Shown: positions 55,908 to 64,000 of the stretch, piece by piece | How positions within the stretch are numbered: position 1 is the first letter of the stretch | How the letters are laid out: each line of letters begins with the position of its first letter | DNA from: Fragum whitleyi | Lineage: Eukaryota > Mollusca > Bivalvia > Cardiida > Cardiidae | Assembly: GCA_948146395.1 (NCBI GenBank) | Contig: OX411545.1 | Location: 23,639,526-23,703,525 of the forward strand | DNA length: 64,000 nucleotides | Direction of reading: 5' to 3' | Made by a program: the position numbers and the translations under genes | Notes under the pieces: generated by a model | What the model was told of the DNA's origin: nothing | Seen by the model: the letters and a program-made list of their open reading frames with translations, nothing else | Database searches by the model: none

Positions 55908-58900
55908 ATGGAGTCCCATAATTCCACAGTAAGTCTAATTTTCTATTTATTATCAAACTATATACGGTATTTCAATAATGAACTGTAATCCTTGACTAAT
56001 TTTAAAGAGCTAATTGAATGACTTTAAGCCTAAGGTATTGTAAAATTAATTGATATGCTTTAATTATCGCCGTCATCCTACTTTTAAAAACAAAATGTTT
56101 AGATTTTCATAATTTATTTTCTAAATAGTTAAACGTTTAGAGGCATTTTGAAATCCTTATAATAATAAAATTTAATTATGATTTGATAATTTGAATTTAA
56201 TTTTCTTACTGTAATAGAGGTTTTGTTTACTTTGCAGACAGATGAATGGTCAGATGATGATATATACTATGCTAACCCACTGATAGCAGATGTAAATATT
56301 ACATAAAGTGGTAGTACATTGATTGAGAGCCAAGAGGCTGATGGAAATACAACCGATTCAGACGATATCCCTCTAGCACAACTGGGAACAAAATTGAAAC
56401 ATACAGTCAGAAGGAAATTAATTGAAAGTGGCAGTGAACAGGAGCAGGATGACAGTGATGCTGATGTTAATTATGTACCAACGAAAGAGGACATGAATTC
56501 AAGTGACTCAGAGTTTGAAATAATGCAGAAGAGGAAGAAGAAGCAACAAAGAGTTTCACAAGTTAAATCAAAACATCCAAAAACTGAACAGATGAAAAAG
56601 AAACCACCGGTAGCCAAAAAGTCAAGGTCTGTCAATCTGGCTAAAAAGGTCAGAGAAAACTGATTCATTTACAAAATATGCGCAAGAAAAGGACTATTTT
56701 GAGTGACACAGAAAAGGCAAAGCGGATTAGCAAAAAGCTTCACACAATAAAAACAATTGTGCTAAAATCTCATTTATCAAGACTTGGTACTCTATTGGCA
56801 AGTAATGAGCTCTACAGAGTCTGTATCACAGGTGATGGTAACTGTTTTTTCCAATCAGTGATTAACAGTGGAAATATTGAAGAAACTCATATTGAGTTAC
56901 GGGCTAAGGTGTGTGACTTTATGGCTTCTGAAGCGGGTAAATACCTTTTATTTTGTGCCAGTAAAGATGTTCACAACAAAGAACAATTCCTTAGCTAGAT
57001 AAATGAATTAAAATGTAGTGAGAAATGGAATTTGGACATAGCAGATATCATTCCCTTAGCAACAGCTAATTGTTGCAAAAGTACATTGAGAATATATTCC
57101 AGCTCAATATCAACTCCTGTGTTTGATATCAGACCTGAGGAGGCGACAGAGAGAGTTATCAATCTTGCATATATAGCTATCAAAGGTCAAGAACACTATG
57201 ATGCGACTAAGCCGATATTGGAATCTTCTCCAGCAAAGATAGACGCATCAAATGCTGCACACAGTAAAGGAAACAATTCTAAATCTGCAAAGGAAACAGA
57301 TACAGAGACTAACACATCTAATGACCCGTCCACACCTCATAAAAGAGCCTCATACAAAAGTCCAACAAAGAAACTGTCAAGTAGGAAAAGAAGAAATAAC
57401 CCTAAGAAATGGAAGCGAAGAGTAAGGAAAAGGGAAAAGAATGAAGGAAAGGAGTACATTTCTGTATCTGGAAAAGTCATGCCAGCAAAGAAACTTAAAG
57501 AACATACTTGCAGCAAATGCAAATTTAAGTGTAGTGAGAAATTTTCAGAAGAACAGCGAAGAGAAATATTTGAAATGTACTACAAACTTGGAAACTTTGA
57601 GCGCCAAAGACAGTTTATATACGATATGATCGAAAGAGTTCAAACTTCTCGGGCGACAAAGGCAAAAGAAAGTACTCACAAAAGTTTAATCTTGTCTTCG
57701 ATGAGAGAAAAGAGAGGGTATGCAGAAACTGTTTTATGCGTACGTTAGATATAGGAAGAAAAACAACTGATTACACTCTCTCTAAAAAGAAACATGGAGT
57801 CTACAGTGGAAAAGATATGAGAGGGAAAGCACCCGATGCCAATAAGACAGACCAGGAAATTGTGGACTTTATAAAGAGTCACATTGAATCGTTCCCAAGA
57901 ATGGAATCTCGCTATGCAAGAAAATCTTCAAAAAAGAGTACTTGTCTCACGATTTAAACATAAAAAAGATGTGGGAATTATACAAAAGTAAATGTGAAAA
58001 GAAAGGCAAACCTGCTGCCAAAGAGTCATTGTATCGAAAAGTGTTTTGTGAGAACTTTAACCTCGCAAAGATCAATGTTCAATGTGCGCTTTGTACAATA
58101 GAAGAAAAGCTGCTGGAACACTGGCAGAATCATTTCAAAAGGAATATGATACCCATCAGCAGAATAAAGAAAAGGCAAGAGAAGAAAAAATGAAAGACAA
58201 AGAAAGGGCAAAGGCTGATGAAAACCTATATGTGGCAACATTTGACCTACAGGCTGTCCTTACAACACCTTGTTCTCTTGTCAGTGAGCTTTACTACTCA
58301 AGAAAATTGTGTTGTTATAATTTGACAATATATTCTCTCAGTGATAAGCAAGTGTTTTGCCATGTTTGGGACGAAACACAGTGTAAACGGGGATCATGTG
58401 AAATAGCAACGTGTTTGTTAAAAAACACACTATCTGTTTGTCAGAATAAAAACATTCAGGAAATAATCTAATATTCTGACTCCTGTGGAGGACAAAACAG
58501 GAACAAGTTTGTAACTGTTTCCCTTTTGTACACATTATCACAGGTACCAACATTAAGGAAAATCAGTCATAAATTTCTTGTGTCAGGCCATTCACAGATG
58601 GAGTGTGATTCGGTACACTCCACCATTGAAGGGGCAAAGAAGATAACTCCAGTGTATGTTCCATCTCAGTGGTGCACCCTTATAGCACTTGCAAGAAAAT
58701 CTCAACCATACATTGCTGTTCCAATGAAATTCAACCATGTTATTGATTTCAAGGATTTTGCAAAGAAACTATGCCCAAATCTTAAGATAACAGTTACAGG
58801 AGAGAGGGTAAACTGGCTAAATGTTAAATGGATTCAGGTTCGAAATGATAGCCCTAGATCTGTATTTTGAAACAGATATGGAAATTGCTGTTGAAAAAAT

Positions 58901-59135
58901 GCTAACTCGCCACAAAGGAAGGCAATTGTGGCCAAAAAGTCATACCGACTTGAACATGTGTTATAACTCAAAACAACAAGTCTCCATTCAAAAGAAGCCT
59001 GACTTGGTAGGATTATGCAAAAAAGAAATCATACCTGAGGAATTTCACCAGTACTACATGGCATTACAAACAGGCAAAACTGAAAAGGATATTGTCCCCT
59101 TTGAAACTGATGACAATGACACTGATGATTATTAG
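55908..59135 (+). pseudogene. Decayed transposon gene: OTU-type cysteine protease domain plus DDE-like transposase region
   Basis: A short first exon (55908..55928, ATG then six codons, donor GTAAGT) and an acceptor TTTGCAG before 56238 keep one frame. An acidic/Lys-rich region follows. The OTU signature GDGNCFF lies at 56831..56851 and a putative catalytic His in EHYDAT at 57190..57207. Then come a CxxC-rich segment (57509..57532), DQCSMC near 58070, FDLQ (58241..58252), SDSCGGQNRN (58475..58504) and GHSQMECDSVH (58586..58618). The last three blocks are shared with an invertebrate transposase-like family and their D/D/E-type acidic residues could be catalytic. Nonsense codons stand at 56304, 56996 and 58469. 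Frame changes occur near 56655, 57675, 57925, 58045 and 58840. The end is a stop at 59133..59135. OTU domains are deubiquitinase-type proteases; their job in a transposon is unknown. I cannot name the transposase superfamily. Confidence 0.7.
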
Positions 59136-59395
59136 GTCATTTTATAGAAGTAACAGCCAAACTCCCGCCAGTGAAAAATATTGCTACATTTTTTGGGGTT
59201 TTCCGTGCTTAAATGGTATTGAAGGCATTAGTATAATAATTTTATCACATTATTCACTATTTTAATCATTTACTAGACATATAACTGCTGTGGGGAAAAA
59301 TATGTGACGTTTTGTGTTGGATTTAAAAAACCATTTCATTCAAACTTATCAATACTTTAAATAAAACTTTGTGTAATAAGGATCCATGTTGTCAA

Positions 59396-59710
59396 AAGGT
59401 ACGTTCTTGTTTTTATTTTGAACTAAATACATGTATTTGATATATGCAATAAGGTACCATTTTATCAAATGGTACCTGATTGACATAAATTATATAAAAA
59501 AAAATGCTTAGTGCAAAAAGGTACCAAAAGACAAAATCAACCAAATTATTGATGAACCAATCTATTTGTCAAATTGTGTATATTTAGATAAAGTCAATAT
59601 CTTTTACCATACCAAAAGTCAAATTCATTGAATATAAACCTGATTTGATAGAGCTGTGTGAAAGTTTAAACTCGATTTTCTCAAAACTATGAAAATGTCA
59701 GTTGGTACCT
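59396..59710. repeat. Right subterminal repeats with AAGGTACC motifs
   Basis: AAGGTAC occurs at 59396 (as GGTACG), 59452, 59469 (inverse), 59518 and 59703 (inverse), mirroring the left end of the transposon. Confidence 0.75.
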
Positions 59711-59728
59711 TATTGCACCATGGGGGCG

Positions 59729-59834
59729 ATATATATTACCTTAAAGTGTCAAGAGATATTGGAAAATCCCCAGACTAATTCTAAAAATAGACATGGTAAA
59801 TACCATTAGGTTTATTTATAGTTTGTATATAACA
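59729..59834 (-). repeat. 3' LTR, upstream part (start of U3)
   Basis: On the minus strand it begins TGTTATATACAAACTATAAA directly after the polypurine tract. It continues to the transposon insertion point at AATATATAT. Confidence 0.7.
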
Positions 59835-59845
59835 CTTTCCCCCTT
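59835..59845 (-). other. Polypurine tract of the retrotransposon
   Basis: Minus-strand AAGGGGGAAAG abuts the LTR start TGTTA. It is the expected priming site for plus-strand DNA synthesis. Confidence 0.65.
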
Positions 59846-60107
59846 GAAAGAAAAAAGAAAGGTTTATGAAATAAATCTTTCTTTTTGCATTTTCATTAGC
59901 ATATACAATGATAATATACATCACATAATTGATAATATCATGATTCGTTGAAACATTTCAGCACATCTAGCATGAAAATACAAACAATTTCACCAAAAGA
60001 ATTGAAAAAGAGTAATATATGCAAACATACATACATATATACAAAAAACATAGTAAAATGTAACTGTTAAATTCAATGTTTTATTAAAGATAAGACAATT
60101 CAAAATT

Positions 60108-61337
60108 TTAGACTCTTGACAGAGCATCTGGTATAATGTTGTCTTTTCCTTTAATGTGTCTTACATCAAGATCAAATTCTTGAAGTGACAAACTCCACCT
60201 CAATAATCTTTGGTTCTTACTCTTAAGTTTATGAAGAAAACTGAAGGGATTGTGGTCACTGAATACAACTATAGGAGAAGTTGCAGATGTTAAATAAACT
60301 TCTAAATGTTGGATTGCCAAAATCAGAGCAAGACATTCCTTTTCAATGGTGGAGTAGTTTTTCTGATGTTTGTTTAATTTTTTAGAATAATAACAAACTG
60401 GATGATCTATACCATCATCAACTTCTTGCAAAAGAACAGCACCAATACCAACATCACTTGCATCAACAGCTAATTTGAAACATTTGTCAAAATCAGGTGC
60501 TAAAAGAACTGGTGTGCTCTTTAGTATGGCTTTTAAGCGATCAAAGGCAACTTGACAGTTATCATTCCATTTGAACTTAACATTTTTCTTTAATAAATTT
60601 GTTAAAGGTTCAGCTATTATAGAAAAATTCTTACAAAACTTTATATAGTAGCCAGCCATACCAAGAAATCGCATCAGTTGCTTTTTAGTAGCAGGCACAG
60701 GAAACTCAGAGATAGCATTGACCTTAGATTCTAAAGGTTTAACTTGACCCTGTCCCACAAGATGTCCTAAAAAAGTAACAGTAGCATGACAAAATTCTGT
60801 TTTTCCCAGATTAACAGTCAATTTTGCATCACCGAGACGGTCGAAGAATTGTTTGATTCTTTGAATATGGTCACTCCATGTGTCTGTGTAGATGATGACG
60901 TCGTCGATGTATGCGTCACAGCCATTTAAGCCAGCTATAACCATATTTACAAGCCGCTGAAACGTCGCAGGAGAATTTTTCATCCCAAATGGCATAACTT
61001 TGTACTGGTACAGACCAGTTGGAGTAGCAAATGCTGATACTTCTTTAGCCCTACCAGTGAGCGGAACTTGCCAGAATCCTTTGAGAAGGTCAAATTTGGT
61101 GACATATTTACAATTACCGACTTTGTCAATACAGTCATCAATTCTTGGTATTGGAAAAGAGCCAGTTTTTGTCACTGAGTTCACTTTTCGATAGTCAGTA
61201 CACATTCTGTATGTTCCATTTGGCTTTGGAACTAATATACATGGTGAACTGTAATTACTTTGGCTGGGTTCAATAAAATCATTCTCCAATAAGTAATTCA
61301 CTTCATCTTGAAGGGCTTTTTGTTTCATTGGATTCAT
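60108..61337 (-). pseudogene. pol: Retrotransposon pol, reverse transcriptase and RNase H part
   Basis: This is a 409-codon open stretch. RT blocks include LVPKPNGTYRMCTDYR (35-50), FDLLKGFWQ with the first catalytic Asp (residue 83), MPFGMKNSPATFQ and the active-site YIDD (143-146). RNase H follows with VDASDVGIGA (291-300), IEKE (331-334), FSDHNP (359-364) and the end HIKGKDNIIPDALSR. This domain itself is intact in sequence. It lies in the same frame as the upstream gag-protease-integrase segment, separated by nonsense codons at 61341..61343 and 61530..61532, so the original product was one gag-pol polyprotein. Nothing follows RNase H except the polypurine tract and LTR. This confirms that integrase is not in the usual Ty3/gypsy C-terminal place. 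Confidence 0.88.
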
Positions 61338-61529
61338 TCTTTAAGGATGTTGTTTTATTGGTTGAGAATCTTCCACAATGACATCATGATATATTTTATC
61401 AGTTCTTGTTGGGATGTCAGGAAACAAATGTTTATATTCATTAATCAACTGTTCCAGCTCTTCTCGTTGAGATGGCTCCAAATGTGAAAGTTTGTCGTCA
61501 AGATTCTTTAGTATTTCAGAGTTCTCAAG

Positions 61530-64000
61530 TTAAGGTGGACCAGGAACAGATTTTTCACTAAAGTCTGAATTAACTTTTGATTCAATCACATTTGATTCTT
61601 GTGGGACAGTGTTTACAACTGTAACTGGTTTTGAAATAGAGCTATCTCTGTCAAAATACTTTTTTAACATATTCACATGACACATTTGTTTATTTTTACG
61701 CCTTCCATGAGTATTGATAATATAATTCAAATCACTTGTTTTCTTATCAATAGTATACGGGCCATAATATCTTGCCTGTAAGGGTCGGCCAGGTATTGGC
61801 ATAAGAGCAAGGACTTTATCACCTGGTTCGAATTTCCTATCAACACTATGCTTGTCATGTCTTGCCTTCATTTTGCTCTGAGATGATTTAAGATTTGACC
61901 TAGCAACCTCACATGCCCTAGATAGTTTATTTCTGAAGTCAGAAACATACTGTAACAAGTTCAAGGGTGTTTCATCATCAGCAAGAAATTTCTCTTTTAC
62001 GAGTGTTAATGGCCCACGAACAGAATGACCAAAAACTAACTCAAATGGGCTAAAGCCAAGAGATTCTTGAACAGATTCTCTGACTGCAAATAATAGCAAA
62101 TGAATACCTTCATCCCAATTTTTCTCAGTATCGAAACAATATGACCTTATCATATTCTTTAGGGTCTGATGAAATCTTTCTAAAGCACCTTGACTTTCAG
62201 GATGATAAGCAGATGACCGATATTGCTTGATACCTAATTCATGCATAACCTGTTGGAATATGCCTGACATGAAGTTTGATCCTTGATCAGACTGAACTGA
62301 TTTTGGACTTTCATGTGCTATACTGTGTATTTCATGGCGATATGACTTTGGAACAACAATTTGGTGATGAACAGCCCAATCGTCATCAGCTGGGACATCA
62401 AATGGTCGCCATTTTCTCATCAGAATACCATTCTTTTTATAGTAACAAACAGGATTCTGAGACATTTCATTTTCGGGTAATGCCCTTTTAATCAACTTTG
62501 AAATCTCAGGATCATTTTGCTGTTCCTGGATTAACCATGACTTTGAATGCGTTTCATGACCTTGGTCATTTGACCTTGGAGATGACTGGCAAAATTTTGA
62601 CGAGTCTGTCTGAGTATCAGGCAGACTAAGATTAAAAGACTTTTTAATCTCGTCATTGAAATATTGACCAACAAAAGTATCAGTTAAGTCAATATCATTT
62701 GAATTTTTCAATGAAGCTTTTTTAGCCATACCCCGAGTTACTGCACATGAAGGGTACAAATCAGGTATTTCCTGCAAAATAGGATCATCTGTTTGACCTA
62801 CATTAGGTGTGTCAGTTACAAGAGGATTAACAACAACCTTATCTCCAGCTAAGTCATTGCCTAGCAATAAATGTACACCTTTAAATGGTAAAGAATGTTT
62901 AACACCGACAACCACAGAACCAGTAACCAAATCTGAGGACAAATTAACCTTATGAAGAGGAACATTAATAACACCCCACTCTACACCCTGAATAAGGACA
63001 CTAGTACCAGACGAAGTCTTCTCAGAAAAAGGCAGAACATCTGCTAAAATAAGAGATTGAGAAGCTCCTGTGTCTCTTAAAATTTTAATAGGGGCAGGTG
63101 GGCGCATATCACCTGAAAGTGATACAAAACCATCCATTATGAATGGTTCAAAAATCTCCATACAGGAATTAGAATTTGGTTCTGCCTTAACAATTGAATT
63201 TAACTCAAAAGAAGGCTGTGATTTAGGCTGAAGGCTGGTGAGCCCTGTAGGTTTGGCTGCAGTCAGTTCCTTCTTCCTTTTTAATCTAAAACATTCTGAA
63301 ATAAGGTGACCTGGTTTTTTACAAAAAGTACAATGTACTCGAGATAAGGGGTTTTGAACATTGGTTTCACTAGTAGACTTTGGTTTAGGTGAATTTGATT
63401 GACTAGACATGCTAGATGAATCACCAGACATAGATTTATTTTGGGGATGTGAGGAAGCAGGTTTTGCTTTATTAACGAAAGAATTTTTGTGTGTAAGGTA
63501 GTAATCATCAGCTAAACGAGCTGCTTTATGTATAGTTTCAACAGTTTTTTCATCTAAATGTGACTTAATGTCAGATTGAATGCAATTTTTGAATTGTTCA
63601 ATTAATATAAGTTGTCTAAGATTATCATAATTTTGGTCTATTTTCTTAGAATAGCACCATCTGTCAAATATTTTTTCTTCTTTTCTTGCAAATTCAACGT
63701 GAGTCTGGCCAGATTCTTTTCTACAACTTCTAAATTGTTGTCTGTATGCTTCTGGAACCAGCTCATAACCTTTGAGAATGAGTTCTTTTACAGTATCATA
63801 ATCATTGCTTTGTTCTGTTCTAAGTTGCGAATAAATATTGCGAGCTTTTCCTACTAAGACACATTGGAGAAGGTCCATTGCTCCTTTGGCCATTTCAAGT
63901 TATTTGCAACTTTTTCAAAATGTTCGAAATATGTATCAACTTCATTTTCTTGAAATGGTGGGACAAGCCTAAAATGTTTTGTTACATTAAAGTGGTCATT
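61530..64000 (-). pseudogene. gag-pol: Retrotransposon gag, protease and (deleted) integrase part
   Basis: The main open stretch is 61530..63893 (787 codons). Capsid-like sequence with ELVPEAYRQQFRS and HVEFARKEE resembles the SCAN-type C-terminal capsid domain. A CCHC knuckle with C188, C191, H196, C201 follows, then protease DTGA (274-277) with LLLGNDL (342-348). Next is an integrase-type linker with partial zinc-binding region (H520, H524), core pieces SDQGSNF (D536) and GALERFHQTLK (E572), and a basic C-terminal region with FEPGDKVLAL. Between residues 530 and 531 about 110 residues normally present are missing, including the rest of the zinc-binding site and the first catalytic Asp. Upstream gag (63877..64000, with LVPPFQENEVDTYFEHFEKV) is in another frame, shifted near 63876. 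The true start is outside the window. Confidence 0.85.

Larger units (their letters stand above)
55353..59728 (+). mobile_element. DNA transposon with TIRs encoding an OTU-transposase gene, inserted in the LTR
   Basis: The left terminus CGTCCCCTTGGTGCAAAAAG and the right terminus (inverse) CGCCCCCATGGTGCAATAAG are terminal inverted repeats of about 30 bp with few mismatches. ATAT lies just outside both ends, compatible with a 4-bp target duplication, though the A/T context makes this ambiguous. Both subterminal regions (to 55740 and from 59396) carry many AAGGTACC motifs. The element is 4.4 kb and contains one gene on the plus strand, now broken. Confidence 0.75.
54925..64000 (-). mobile_element. 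Gmr1-like Ty3/gypsy LTR retrotransposon, truncated by the window edge
   Basis: On the minus strand, from the right edge: gag (capsid with SCAN-like features, CCHC knuckle), protease, integrase, reverse transcriptase and RNase H, polypurine tract, then the 3' LTR. Integrase before RT is the Ty1/copia order, but the RT and integrase sequences are Ty3/gypsy-like. This combination defines the Gmr1-like group described from deuterostomes and related to the origin of the SCAN domain. The coding frame has two nonsense codons, one gag frameshift and an in-frame integrase deletion, so this copy is dead. The 3' LTR is split by the DNA transposon 55353..59728. The 5' LTR and primer-binding site lie outside the window. 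Confidence 0.85.

Noticed and set aside
56319..58471. Several separate host genes on the plus strand
   Set aside because: The frames are consecutive pieces of one protein separated by stops and single-base shifts, and all lie between the TIRs of the 55353..59728 element.

Overview
The window looks like genomic DNA of a bivalve mollusc. It is AT-rich, has a split metazoan gene with large introns, and is packed with short non-autonomous transposons. These include Helitron-like elements with ~155-161 bp core repeats plus GACA/GGAC microsatellites (a 'pearl'-type architecture known from bivalves), tRNA-derived SINEs and palindromic MITEs. The bivalve assignment is inferred from repeat style and protein similarity; no species marker is present.

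Two host genes are visible, both on the minus strand. (1) 979..10176 holds the first two coding exons of a KIND-domain protein (PTPN13/FRMPD2-like) that continues past the left edge. (2) 23950..52413 is a complete translation termination factor eRF3 gene (GSPT1/GSPT2 orthologue). It has 14 coding exons that join with consistent phase into a 565-residue protein: PABP-binding motifs and an acidic region at the N-terminus, then the GTPase and two beta-barrel domains. Its introns hold most of the window's mobile elements.

Layout: 1-10 kb is the KIND-gene intron, with pearl-like and MITE copies. 10-13 kb has TTTGCNGCAAA-type repeat clusters and a possible 5' exon. 13-24 kb is intergenic, with several nested insertions. 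24-52.4 kb is eRF3, including a 3.7-kb element built from a 301-bp repeat of exact period (28.1-31.9 kb) and two three-level nests (43.7-44.4 and 49.0-52.0 kb). 52.4-54.9 kb is the eRF3 promoter side, with a CRE-type palindrome and AAACGGCCC-type repeats.

54.9-64 kb is an LTR retrotransposon on the minus strand, cut by the right edge. Its pol order is protease-integrase-RT-RNase H, the rearranged order of Gmr1-like Ty3/gypsy elements, and its gag resembles the SCAN-type capsid of that group. Its 3' LTR is split by a 4.4-kb terminal-inverted-repeat DNA transposon (55353..59728). That transposon carries a decayed gene joining an OTU-type cysteine protease domain to a DDE-like transposase region, which I regard as the most unusual content of the window.

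No rRNA gene, functional tRNA gene, CRISPR array or prokaryotic operon was seen.
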